Assembly (NCBI RefSeq): GCF_964355755.1
Contig: NC_092680.1
Span: 15,849,001 to 15,913,000, forward strand
Source of the DNA: Antedon mediterranea
Lineage: Eukaryota; Echinodermata; Crinoidea; Comatulida; Antedonidae
Reading direction: 5' to 3'
Length of the DNA: 64,000 nucleotides
Part shown: positions 52,359 to 62,853 of the stretch, one piece after another
Numbering within the stretch: the stretch's first letter is position 1
Layout: every line of letters begins with the position of its first letter
Made by a program: the position numbers and the translations under genes
Notes under the pieces: model-generated
Seen by the model: the letters and a program-made list of their open reading frames with translations, nothing else
What the model was told of the DNA's origin: nothing
Databases searched by the model: none

Positions 52359-54160
52359 CCAATAATCAAATTAACATGAGTTAATTAATTAAAATATGTA
52401 AAGAAGGTAAAAAGATAATAAACAAAATTGCAATGTTCACATACATTTATTATATTAGAATTTCTTGTATTAACAATTCATGTAAATAGGTAAATCTAAC
52501 CACACGGTATACTGAAATGTTGTGCAAAGGTACAAAAATCACTATATTTTCGTTGTTTACTTCTATAGAAATTAAGTGTAGGCTAAAACATTTTGAAATG
52601 AATAACAAAATTAAAAACTAATATTTAATGTTCGTTAACAATTATAATAAACCAATAAGTATTGTTAACTTTATAATATAAACATTGAGAATACTATAAA
52701 TATATTTAAACAACAAAAGTAGCGCCCAAACCGTTTATTTTTGTTTCAAAACCAATGCAATATAAAGAGTCTTTTCATCATTATTTCCCTCTATTAAAAC
52801 TCAAAAGAAAACGTTAAACAGAAACATTTCGAAGCCTGCCAACACAGTCACTGCAAAGTAAATAATAATACTTATCAGAGACAAGCAACAATTAACTCAA
52901 TTAGGATTTAATCTTTATAAAATCTAAACTTTTTACAATACCATCAAATAAAATAAATACTACATACGTCCCATGAATCACCAGTAACATTATCATGATT
53001 CTATAGTACAATCATAAAACCTTGGTTTTTTAGATTATATATGCATGTGTTAGATTTCAATATTAATTCGATGTTGTGTTCTTGTACAGGCTCATAGTAC
53101 AAGTAAAATAATAATGAACACTGAGCCTACTTTTACGACACTTTTCGAGCTGAAACTTCAGAAAGTTTTTTATAATTAATTAAAACCAATTGTAAACAGT
53201 TTTACAGATTGTTTAGTAACTTTTGTTTATTATGTTCTGTTTATTCTATGATAATAATATGAAGTACGACATAAAGAAATATGAAAATGAAATATTATTA
53301 TTTTATAATATTGTTCTGTGTCATAGATAACAATTGGAACTATACTTCTTCTTTCTTTCTTTATTTCCATTCGTCATACACAATCATGAACATACATAAA
53401 TAATCAGTACAAAGACAAAAAAAAGTTTTGAATTCTTTCCTAATTTTTAGGAAGAAGCAATAAAAATGTGTATGTTACAGAAAATAGGAAGAGTGATACA
53501 TATAGAGCAATCTGTTGACGTTAGGGAGGAGGAAAAAACATTTGGTAACAGCTAACGTAACAATATATAACATATTTACGGCATTTGTGTATAATTTATT
53601 TTGTGTTTCCTAATAAATAATAAATAATATCAGATGCAAAATTCTTTAAATAATCTCGATTAAAAAGTTACTACACTAAGGACAATGAATCATGATCCAA
53701 AAATAATATGATAAACTCGGTGGAAGATAGTAATGATATGGCGCAGGGTTTAGTTGTCGGAAAAAAGTGTATTTACTTCACACTTTAAAAACTAAAACTG
53801 TTTTTTTCGATAGTTTTTACGTATTTATAAATAGTAAACAAATGATTAAATTAAACACAAATAATACTGTAGCAAACAAAAAATATATGATAGTCTGAAG
53901 TTTGGAAGTGAAAGTCATGTGACTTAGTAATAGGATTGTAATTGAATTAGCAATGATGAAATGCGAGTGCATACGTAGAGGAAGCGTACATTATGCGAAC
54001 TTGTGTGTGCCAATGAAGAACGTATGAGTAATACGCAAAACTAGTCAATTTGTGAGTATTAGAACACAGGCTAATTTGTGAGTTCTAAACGCAGAAGTGC
54101 TTTTGTTTGTGAATCAAAAAATAACAGTTTTAGCTTGGAATCATACTTATCTACGTTAAA

Positions 54161-54182
54161 GTTTTCCGTTTCCTATTCCTAG
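54161..54182 (+). promoter_or_regulatory. Probable splice acceptor in the receptor 3 leader
   Basis: A pyrimidine-rich TTTTCCGTTTCCTATTCCTAG ends at 54182, 96 nt before the ATG. It predicts a 5' non-coding exon further upstream. No branch site was tested. Confidence 0.5.
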
Positions 54183-54278
54183 GATTTCGAACACACTTGT
54201 TTTCACGTCGAGAGAAATAAATCATTGGAATTGTTAAGTCTGTTTACAGCTACCTGCAGTGGCGGAGAGGACAGCGCC

Positions 54279-56168
54279 ATGGGCTTGTCAACAAAGTTGT
54301 TATTTCTGGCTGTGTTGCCAATTGTTATCGAAGCGCAGTTTATTCAGTCGCCTCAATCACAAGTTGTTATACTCGGAGAATCCGTAACTCTACGATGCAC
54401 ATTTAATGTTAGTCCAGGAGCGGTACTTATGACTTATTGGTTAAAGGGATCTTCTCATATTAGCATTAGGCGACAAATATTAGAAGTCACTGGAGAGGAT
54501 ATTAAACGACGATATTCAATAGTAGGTGACACAAAAAACATGGAGTACTCTCTAAAAATAGTCGATGTTAAAGTTGAAGACGCTGGTGAATATATTTGTG
54601 CATACATGAGCGCGTCAAAAGTATCAACTACTGTGCCCGCTATCATAACCGTTATTGTTCCACCAAAAGCCGATTTTCCAGTATGTTTGTCGACACCTGA
54701 GCCTGGTGCACACAAACCTGGTTCTACTGTCCAGTTAAACTGTATTTCGCTTGGAGGTGTACCCCGAGCAGATTTAACTTGGACTCGTAATGCTATACAG
54801 CTTGGAAACATGACTTTTGACAATAACAAAATCACGCATGTGCTTACACCAGACGACAATGGTGTTTATTTTAAATGCTCTGCTACAAGTCCAGCTTTAA
54901 GGAAACCTCGAATGTGTGTCATCATGCCGATGAAAATACCACCATCACCAATGATTAAAGGGAGCTCAAATAGTTCACTTGTGGGAGAGGATTTCACTGC
55001 CAGCTGTCGTAGTGATGGAATACCAGCCATTGGGTCGTATTCATGGTTTATAGATGGTCGTCCAGTTGACTTTACCAATCCACGCTTTTCTGAAATTAAC
55101 CACCATATTAAAATCCGCAACCTTCAAAAGAAAGAGGATAATTCTATCTTAACGTGTATGGCAACAACAACTCTAGGTTTGACCGGAAATTATAGCATAC
55201 TGTTAACAGTTAATCAACCAACAACGACAGCGCCTCCCACTACTCTATTTTCAACAACAACACAGGCAACATACACTGTTACAAATTCAAACATAATAAT
55301 TAATCCTTGGGAAGAAGTTGAAAGTGAAGTGAAAAATAAAGATTATACCGATACAAGTGTCACACGCTATAACATGAAACTAATCTTAGCATTGATATTT
55401 GGAATGCTAATCTTCATCTTTATCATTGTCCTAATGACTCTAACTTACTTCTTTGCATCACATACCACCCGAGCACAACAGAAGGAATCTCGCTATGAAG
55501 AAACAACACTAGGCCCAGTAAGTCATCGAAATTCATTTATTTATATGCCTGCTTTACACCAAGGTGAAAATGGGCAGATTTTCCACACGTCCGCCAATGA
55601 CGAGAACTCGAGCGGATATATTTCTCAGTTGTACGCTAGTCTCGAAAAACCAAAACATCACATGAACAAAAGCCAAAGCGTTTCTGCTTTACACAATAAA
55701 AACATTAAATCAGCTCTTAGTCCAAGTCCAAGTGTTGTGACCCTACCTGTCAACACTCCATGTGGAGGGCGTAAGGATTACAGAAGCTATAATAGAGTCC
55801 AGTATACTAAGCAACCTTTACGCTACACCACACATGTTGACGCTCCATTTGCCCTACCAAATGACGGCATGGTCACGTTCCACCCAATGCGTCGCAACAC
55901 TATGGATAATATTGCTTCAACGTCTGCCATGGCAAACCGTGCTGCATTTTCAATGAGACGTGGTACCAGCATAGGCTATGACAATGTTTGTCTTTCCGAA
56001 AACTATGGCCCCGGTTCTGAAATGGATTACGTACCAAACGAGGACATCTACGTGAATAGACCTATTGATGGATATCGAAATAATGAAATAAGTGATAATG
56101 ACCTTCCACCACCGCCACCATACGTAGCCGAAGAACAACCGCAACCTAATCCATTCCTTCCAGACTAA
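54279..56168 (+). CDS. Three-Ig type I membrane receptor, paralogue 3
   Basis: 629 residues. I start at the ATG in GCCATGGGC (an ideal Kozak context), which opens a clean signal peptide ending VIEA|QF; the frame is open further upstream but without another ATG. Ig1: C40, W54, C107. Ig2: C136, C155, W168, C200, C213. Ig3: C243, W256, C293. These nearly equal the residue numbers in the receptor at 22355. A Thr-rich, probably O-glycosylated stalk (about 313-342) precedes the membrane helix (about 368-392). The tail has YVNR and YDNV (Grb2-type YxN), YASL, a PPPPPY end (WW ligand) and NPF near the C-terminus (EH-domain ligand). A cell-surface signalling or adhesion receptor is inferred. A donor-like site within the tail suggests a second isoform. 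Confidence 0.93.
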   Translation: MGLSTKLLFLAVLPIVIEAQFIQSPQSQVVILGESVTLRCTFNVSPGAVLMTYWLKGSSHISIRRQILEVTGEDIKRRYSIVGDTKNMEYSLKIVDVKVEDAGEYICAYMSASKVSTTVPAIITVIVPPKADFPVCLSTPEPGAHKPGSTVQLNCISLGGVPRADLTWTRNAIQLGNMTFDNNKITHVLTPDDNGVYFKCSATSPALRKPRMCVIMPMKIPPSPMIKGSSNSSLVGEDFTASCRSDGIPAIGSYSWFIDGRPVDFTNPRFSEINHHIKIRNLQKKEDNSILTCMATTTLGLTGNYSILLTVNQPTTTAPPTTLFSTTTQATYTVTNSNIIINPWEEVESEVKNKDYTDTSVTRYNMKLILALIFGMLIFIFIIVLMTLTYFFASHTTRAQQKESRYEETTLGPVSHRNSFIYMPALHQGENGQIFHTSANDENSSGYISQLYASLEKPKHHMNKSQSVSALHNKNIKSALSPSPSVVTLPVNTPCGGRKDYRSYNRVQYTKQPLRYTTHVDAPFALPNDGMVTFHPMRRNTMDNIASTSAMANRAAFSMRRGTSIGYDNVCLSENYGPGSEMDYVPNEDIYVNRPIDGYRNNEISDNDLPPPPPYVAEEQPQPNPFLPD

Positions 56169-56361
56169 TACAATGTTCATATGATATCAATGTTAATATT
56201 GATATACACTGCATGTTCTGCTATTTATAAACTTAAAAGGCATGTAAACAATACAATGTGAAAACTATTAAGGGAGGTTGTACCCTTTGGAATTGTCACA
56301 GCTGGTCTATACAACCAACAATGAACGTATTGTAACGCAGGATCTTTTCTCTCAATTTCAG
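55518..56361 (+). other. Candidate retained or optional intron in receptor 3
   Basis: The donor CCA|GTAAGT begins at 55518, exactly between codons, 20 residues past the membrane helix. The acceptor TTCTCTCAATTTCAG ends at 56361, also between codons of the downstream frame. The interval is 844 nt. If retained, the tail coded inside it is used up to the stop at 56168; if removed, translation passes in frame into 56362. A second phase-0 acceptor (TTGTCACAG) ends at 56301. Confidence 0.55.
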
Positions 56362-57012
56362 AACTATAATAATGAAGATCCTATAGGTGACAGAGTGTCA
56401 AAGACCAGGGACTTTCCACATTACCCTCAAACGTATGTGTCTCAAGATCCTCTAACGGTAGGCTTGGCTGGGTTAGCTATCAATGACCATTCGTATGACC
56501 AAACAACTTCAAGTGAATTTGAAATGACAGTTTCCCAGGAAAAGTTAACTGATGAAGAAAAAATCGAAAGTTTGCAAGCCGCGGTTGATCCAATTAGTGA
56601 TGCTAAATTGGAAAGCGATGAACCCGTATGTGTAGTCATCGAAAATGACGCCACGGCTAAACAGCAAAACACATTGATTGAAAGAGAAGATGTTTCTTGT
56701 GAAATGCTTTCCGAACCGATTCAAGCCCCAACACCTAAGACCAGTGACGTGAATACGCACTCTACAGCGGATAGCGACTTGGATGAGCGTAACCCTCAAG
56801 CAATGACTCCAAATTCAGATTGTGTAAAGCTAGTAATAACGGACGAACATCAACCGTGTGCAGATCCCAAAGAAGACATCAGTCGGGAGCAAAATGTAGT
56901 AAATGTCTCTGTTGAAACTCCAAGTAACAGTGCTCCGCTAGAGGTAGATGTAGACACTGGTAGTGATACCAATGCAATCCGGGCTTCACAACTTTCTGAT
57001 GAGGTAGATTAG
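56362..57012 (+). CDS. Alternative cytoplasmic tail exon of receptor 3
   Basis: 216 codons then TAG at 57010-57012. The frame is open back to 56272 but has no ATG near its start, so it is an exon, not a free gene. Composition is protein-like: acidic, rich in Ser, Thr, Asp and Glu, with no transmembrane segment. It has NYNNE (YxN), HYPQTYV and SYDQ tyrosines. Joined to the phase-0 donor at 55518 it replaces the PPPPPY/NPF tail by an unrelated one. The two exchangeable tails are both 648 nt, which I take as coincidence since no similarity is visible. An alternative reading is a decayed neighbouring gene's last exon. Confidence 0.6.
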   Translation, partial: NYNNEDPIGDRVSKTRDFPHYPQTYVSQDPLTVGLAGLAINDHSYDQTTSSEFEMTVSQEKLTDEEKIESLQAAVDPISDAKLESDEPVCVVIENDATAKQQNTLIEREDVSCEMLSEPIQAPTPKTSDVNTHSTADSDLDERNPQAMTPNSDCVKLVITDEHQPCADPKEDISREQNVVNVSVETPSNSAPLEVDVDTGSDTNAIRASQLSDEVD

Positions 57013-57102
57013 GTTGTGATTCTGTAGTGAACAATTTCGAGTAAAATTAAATTGAATAGTTAAGAATTTTCACACCTTGGCATTTCTATGTAAATGTACA
57101 TG

Positions 57103-57108
57103 AATAAA
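57103..57108 (+). terminator. Polyadenylation signal after the alternative tail exon
   Basis: AATAAA 91 nt after the stop at 57012, followed by a GTTG-containing stretch. I find no AATAAA between 56168 and 56272, so both tail isoforms would probably share this 3' end. Confidence 0.55.
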
Positions 57109-58290
57109 ACACAGTTGTTGACAATTTTCTTTAATACTAATTGCAATAATTGTGTTCTCTCCATGGCGTACCGTACTATTTAAAAGTAATACCTATTTAG
57201 ACAATAATAAAATTATTATATATTAAAAAAACTGTTAATAATGATATTACGTAACGATGCAATAATTTGGATATATTGATGTAAATATCATTAATTAAAT
57301 TTTCCAAAAGACGAATTATTAAATTATGTATATAAAAAATACTGTATATTTTATAATTCTGTATGATGTATAGTATGTGTGAATTGGTGCAGATTGTTTC
57401 CCACTCGGACGCAACGCAATGACGTAAGCACAACGCAAGTAAGTTGACCAATCACAACCGACGGTTTAGAATATCCATCGCATCTTGATTGATCAAGTCA
57501 TTTTTAGTCGTGTGCAAACGCGACTCTACAGCTCACTATGTCGGTTGTTCGGTCGGTCGGTAAACACTAACTCAAATGTGAGCACGCGACTGCAGCCATT
57601 TATATGGTCTTGTTGGTGCACTTACAACATTGTGTTGCATCTAATTATGAGGAAGCAATCTTTAGACATAAACAGGCCTTTGTATGCGTTTGAACATTTT
57701 GCAAATTTTATGCTGTTTATCAATTTGAGAAAACTCATATTATTTGTTTATTCTAAAATAAAATTATTACTTAAGAAATGATATTCATTATATTATCTTT
57801 TTAAAAATATGTGACACTACTGTAATTGGTTCTTCATGCAGCAACTCATAAGTAATTTCAAACGGAAACAACCTGATAATTAATCTAATAAACACAATGC
57901 TTTCATAATTGCATTTAAATAATTGCACTTTTAGATGAAGGAAGTACGGAATCCAATTCTTGAAAGAAATGTGAAGATCTTACAAAGCTGGACTGTGCCA
58001 TGAGGCGATTCTTGTACAGGTTAATGTCTAGAGACGTCAAAGCTATGGTGTTGTGTCGTGTAAAGCGACGATAACATGACTTTCCATAAGACACGAATGT
58101 CAGTACAAGACCAACACCTAAATATTAATTGGATATGACCCTTTGAATATTCTCTCTCATTAGATTTTTGAAAAAAAATCTTTTGTGTTCAAGATTAAAA
58201 AGCTAAAGCAATGTCAGTCAAAAAGCTGGCTTGCCGAAAAGTGTTGACATACGGTATTTAAAAAAGAGGCAAAATTCAGACAAAGTCCTG
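57109..58290. other. Spacer right of receptor 3
   Basis: AT-rich apart from the CGGT repeat at 57503-57615. No gene seen. Confidence 0.55.
57503..57615 (+). mobile_element. CGGT/hairpin dispersed repeat, copy E (best short copy)
   Basis: All blocks are in order: TTTTAGTCGTGTGCAAACG with partner CGCGACT, CTACAGCTCACTATGTCGG, the CGGT core, GTAAACACTAACTCAAATG, the GAGCACGCGACTGCAGCC block and a TATATGGTCTTGTT end. This copy gives the family's minimal length of about 113 bp. Confidence 0.75.
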
Positions 58291-58309
58291 GCAACAAGAA
58301 CATATACAC

Positions 58310-60055
58310 AGCAAAATTCTGATTCTTGTTTTAAGAAAAAAAAAACTTGTTTCAAGCAAAATATTTCTTGAAACAAGTAAATTTTGACTTGTCCGTATTT
58401 CAATACTTTTTGGCTTACCAAGAATCGTAAAATTCTTAACAAGAATCACACAAATTCTTATCAAGAAAATTATTCTTACCAAGAAATAATACTTTAAGAA
58501 CAATATTCTTACCAAGAATTTAATTGCTTTTTTCATTCTTGTTTTAAGCAGTATCTGTCTTAAAATAAGTAACAATTTATCGATTTTTTAAAATAGAATT
58601 CTTGTTTCAAGCAATATTTTTCTTAAAATAAGTAAGAATATTCCGATTTGTATTTTTTTGAATTCTTGTTTCAAGCAATATATTTCTTAAAATAAGTAAG
58701 AATATTCCGATTTGTATTTTATAGAATTCTTGTTTCAAGCAATATATTTCTTAAAATAAGTAAGAATATTCCGATTTGTATTTTTTTGAATTCTTGTTTC
58801 AAGCAAGATATTTCTTAAAATAAGTAAGAATATTCCGATTTGTATTTTATAGAATTCTTGTTTCAAGCAATATATTTCTTAAAATAAGTAAGAATATTCC
58901 GATTTGTATTTTTTTGAATTCTTGTTTCAAGCAAGATATTTCTTAAAATAAGTAAGAATATTCCGATTTTTATTTTTTGAATTCTTGTTTCAAGCAATAT
59001 TTTTCTTAAAACAAGTAAGAATATTCCGATTTTTATTTTTTGAATTCTTGTTTCAAGCAATATTTTTCTTAAAATAAGTAAGAATATTCCGATTTTTATT
59101 TTTTGAATTCTTGTTTCAAGCAATTTTTTTCTTAAAATAAGTAAGAATATTCCGATTTGTATTTTTTGAATTCTTGTTTCAAGCAAAATATTTCTTAAAA
59201 TAAGTAAGAATATTCCGATTTTTATTTGTAGAATTCTTGTTTCAAGCAATATATTTCTTAAAATAAGTAAGAATATTCCGATTTGTATTTTTTAGAATTC
59301 TTGTTTTAAGCAATATTTTTCTTAAAATAAGTAAGAATATTCCGATTTTTAATTTTAATATTCTTGTTTCAAGCAATATATTTCTTAAAATAAGTAAGAA
59401 TATTCCGATTTGTATTTTTTGAATTCTTGTTTCAAGCAATATTTTTCTTAAAATAAGTAAGAATATTCCGATTTGTATTTTTTGAATTCTTGTTTCAAGC
59501 AATATTTTTCTTAAAATAAGTAAGAATATTCCGATTTGTATTTTTTGAATTCTTGTTTCAAGCAATATATTTCTTAAAATAAGTAAGAATATTCCGATTT
59601 TTATTTGTAGAATTCTTGTTTCAAGCAATATTTTTCTTAAAATAAGTAAGAATATTCCGGTTTGTATTTTTTCGAATTCTTGTTTTAAGCAATATTTTTC
59701 TTAAAATAAGTAAGAATATTCCGATTTATATTTTTAGTTTTCTTGTTTCAAGCAATATATTTCTTAAAATAAGTAAGAATATTCCGATTTTTATTTGTAG
59801 AATTCTTGTTTCAAGCAAAACTTTTTTTAAAATAAGTAAACAAGAAGTCTATCAAATAAAAACCAGTAAATGTTTACTTATTTTAAGAAAAGTATTGCTT
59901 GAAACAAGAATTCTATCAAATTAAAATTCGTAAATTCTTACTTATATTGGGAAAAAAATTGCTTGAAACAAGAATTCTATAAAATATAAATCATTAAAAA
60001 TTTATTTTAAGAACGATAAATGAATACTCATTTTAAGTAATATTTTACTTAAACA
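58310..60055. repeat. Large ~64-bp tandem array with a terminal inversion
   Basis: About 20 units of 62-66 bp between 58590 and 59840. Each unit has GAATTCTTGTTTCAAGCAAT, TTTCTTAAAATAAGTAAGAA and TATTCCGATTTGTATTTT; start points at 58596, 58660, 58724 and 58788 give a period of 64. Left of it, 58310-58590 holds diverged relatives (CTTGTTTCAAG, ACCAAGAAT). From about 59870 to 60050 related units run in the opposite orientation, so the right end could fold back on the array. The long minus-strand open frames here are a by-product of near-63-bp units. Confidence 0.92.
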
Positions 60056-60394
60056 AATAAATTCAAGAATGTTATAAAACATAATATTAACAATACTGTT
60101 ATTTTCATTAAGAACTACAATTTACATGACATTAGGTACAATAATATATACAACTTCTTTAAAACAAACTTGTTTTTATTAATAATAAAATGCCATCAAA
60201 AGAAAACTTAAAAACATTAAAATGGTAAAATACAAATTTCGTAAATTCTTCTCCCGCACCTGGGCTTTAAACTATTAGGTGTCTTTAAATTTATTAATGT
60301 ATACTAATGATGATTCAACAGCCTTTGTCAAGTGTACAGGTGTGTTTTCATCACAAATCACTAACTGTTATAGGATAGTGAGGCCTACTTCTTT
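60056..60394. other. Spacer between the array and the split gene
   Basis: AT-rich; nothing supportable beyond possible 3' UTR of the minus-strand exons. Confidence 0.45.
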
Positions 60395-62319
60395 TCATTT
60401 TGGATAATCGAAATCCAGAAGGTAAAAAGTGGAGAGGAGAGTAACTAGAGCCTCATCTAATTTTGCTTTCTTTGTAGTTAGAATTGTTTGCTAAACTTTA
60501 ATGTAGGCCATTTCTGTGTCCAAAAGCAATACCGGCATATTACCTGATCGGCGTGAAGACCAGGATTCTGGATCTTTATTCATGTTCCTAAACATGAAAA
60601 GAGATTAATATAGTTTTAGTTATTACTGTATTTAAAATATGTGTAACATCATCAACTAATTGGGTACGGTGTGGTTTTAGAGTCCTATATCTGGGGCGGT
60701 AAACACAAAAACATGACGCAATATTAGAACGGTGGTAAGAATAATTTTACATTATAAGACATAAGGGTGGGTGGAATATGCATTTGAACTTTTTAATCAC
60801 AAACTTTGCCCTGTTTATACCGATCCCAAAGACAGGCCTGGCTGTATCTATTATTTTTAGTTAAATTATTAGGGTCTAAATTTATTTTTAATATTACTAT
60901 TTAGGAAGACAATACGCAAAACGGTGCTCAATCCTGATTGATGTTTTTATTCCGTATCAATGTTTATAATAACAATTGTTTGATTTTAATAAATTATTGT
61001 AAACATACTGTAGTATATACCTTGAATTTTAAGCTAAGATAAATTTGATTTTAAAAAAACACTTTAAGATATTTTTTTTTAATGTACATAATGTTACTTG
61101 TATTTTAAATTTTAAAAAACACTAAATACCTTCAAGGTCGGCAGACTTTTTTTGATGAGTTTTTCCCAACAAATATGTTTGACAGATTTGACAACATATG
61201 GGTTATCTTTGAACCTAACCAAAAATAACAAATTGAAAACATTATATTATATAAATTTATTTAAATGAGTGGAATAATGTATGGACATAAACTTGATATA
61301 CTGTAGCTCAAATTTTTAATAATGTAGCCTACAGTTTTGTAGGTGGTCAATGTAAAAGGAAGGGGAAAGGGTGGGCTGGCCAGGAGAGCATTAATATGTC
61401 AAAAATTAATATTCATGAGTCGAACCAAGCTGTTAAAAATACGTACACAATATGTACACGTATTTTCCTCACTACCATTGGTCCATTATAAAACTATTTA
61501 TGAATAGATAAAAGTACAAAAACATACACTGTACTTACCAGATGGAGGACTGGTGTTTCTCTTTAAAATACCAAAATAAACTATATTATTCTCTTCTTTG
61601 GAAAAATTTGCTAAGCACTTTTTTAAAAAGCTTTCTTTTGTATTTCATTCCTCTTTGCCTAGTAATAATTAGTATCCTTCGAACTTCTTCAATTACCTAA
61701 CAAATAATTTAAGATATTGTAAATAACACAGTTTTTTTAAAAGAAATTTAATATAACAATTTTAGTTATGCAGTACGTATGTTTTTTGTTTGTTTTTTTA
61801 GTATGTTTTTTTTAAATTTAGAGTTAAAAACATTAAGTTTCAATATCGATGTGATCACTTCGGGGATTACTTAGTGTGTACAATTAATTAAATATAAAGA
61901 AGTGTTTTTAAATGTCATTATATTTCTCATTGGAATATGTGTATATAATAATATAATCCTTCGTAGATATTTCATGGCTACATTACAAAATAACTGTTAC
62001 ATTATAATTGTATTATCTATTATTAGGCCTTCCTTATACCTAGCTGAAATAGGTCCGACAATATTTGTCCTCTCTGTCAATGTCTGAACTAAAATGCTAA
62101 GCTAAACCTATACACCTGTCCGTCAGTACAGGCATAGTAGGCTAGCCTAGACCTACTAGTTCCAGGCCTACAGTATTACTAACTAGGAAGGAGCCTAGGC
62201 TAGGCCTAGACTGCTGGCAGATTAAAATATAATTATTATTAGGCCTACGAACCTGTTAAAATGTTGGCCACTTCTTCATCTATTTCTCGGATCTTCAACA
62301 AAGCGTCTTCCTTCGACAT
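60395..62319 (-). CDS. Split gene of short exons, unknown product (candidate)
   Basis: Four exon-like pieces read right to left. A: 62253-62319, ATG then about 22 codons (MSKEDALLKIREIDEE start), ending ACAG|GT. B: 61539-61696, after TTATTTGTTAG, ending CTG|GTAAGT. C: 60544-60587, after TCTTTTCATGTTTAG, ending CAG|GTAATA. D: 60395-60490, open to TGA, with a hydrophobic LVTLLSTFYLLDFDYP segment. B and C join in phase. A does not join B without a stop, B has one internal TAA, and D's best acceptor is out of phase with C. So it is decayed, non-coding, or mis-modelled. I recognise no family with confidence. Confidence 0.35.
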
Positions 62320-62553
62320 TATATTAGACTAATCTTACTAGGCCTATTGAAGCATTTAATATATAAATTGCGATGAAAGGTGTCTTTTACTTACAAACTC
62401 TAGATTTTGAATGATTACTTTAAAAAACCGTTGGCCATGAATCCCGCCGGGAGCTAGGTCATCGACCACACACAGTGTTGTTTTTCAACTATAACCAAAA
62501 ATTTATCGCTGGCCTTTTACCCAGAATGTATAAGGTCATTATACTGCTCAACG

Positions 62554-62853
62554 TTAAAGCATGGAGGTATAAACCTCCATGGTGGTTAAAGCAAATCTAT
62601 AAAACGTCTGGACCAACAGTAATACGACAGACAATAATAATGACACATGTTTGTTGCAGTCCGAAAAAAAAGCGATAAGTTGGTGCCAGTAAACTGAAGT
62701 AGGTACAGTATTTGCTACCCTATTTGCTAAGGCATTATAATTCAATTCATGGAAATACTCCGAATTTTCGAGTAACATGTGGAATTGGTGGTTCGCTGCC
62801 CGGCAAGCTTTGGAATTTACAATTCGTTTTACAAGCATGTCATAAGACGCCAT
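62554..62853 (-). CDS. Small ORF or first exon, unknown product
   Basis: ATG at 62853 in AAAATGGCG, 99 codons. The first 45 residues (MASYDMLVKRIVNSKACRAA start) look like real protein; the later part turns hydrophobic and ends in the CATGGAGGT palindrome. A donor-like TAGG|GTAGCA follows codon 47 or so, so the true coding part may be only the first exon. It faces away from the + strand exons that begin within ~90 bp to the right, suggesting a shared promoter region. Confidence 0.35.
   Translation of the reverse strand: MASYDMLVKRIVNSKACRAANHQFHMLLENSEYFHELNYNALANRVANTVPTSVYWHQLIAFFSDCNKHVSLLLSVVLLLVQTFYRFALTTMEVYTSML
62561..62583. repeat. CATGGAGGT palindrome, short copy
   Basis: CATGGAGGT, four bases (ATAA), ACCTCCATG. 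Same terminal word as the 38055-38086 palindrome; the longer TATAA arms are lost. Confidence 0.75.

Larger units (their letters stand above)
49238..54181. other. AT-rich spacer upstream of receptor 3
   Basis: Holds MITE relatives (49385-49475, 52258-52358), a G-rich run near 50636-50653 and a T/C-rich stretch near 53346-53360 that may be a LINE 3' scrap. No gene seen. Confidence 0.5.

Noticed and set aside
54225-54278. N-terminal extension of receptor 3
   Set aside because: The frame is open but begins at TTG with no ATG, while the ATG at 54279 has an ideal context and opens the signal peptide.
54455-55120. Minus-strand open frames opposite receptor 3
   Set aside because: Antisense shadows of the Ig coding exon; the same applies to the frames opposite receptors 1 and 2.
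58863-59628. Two 128-codon minus-strand proteins with repeated LILRNILLETRI-like units
   Set aside because: They follow from a ~63-bp repeat lacking stops in one frame; breaks occur when unit length varies.
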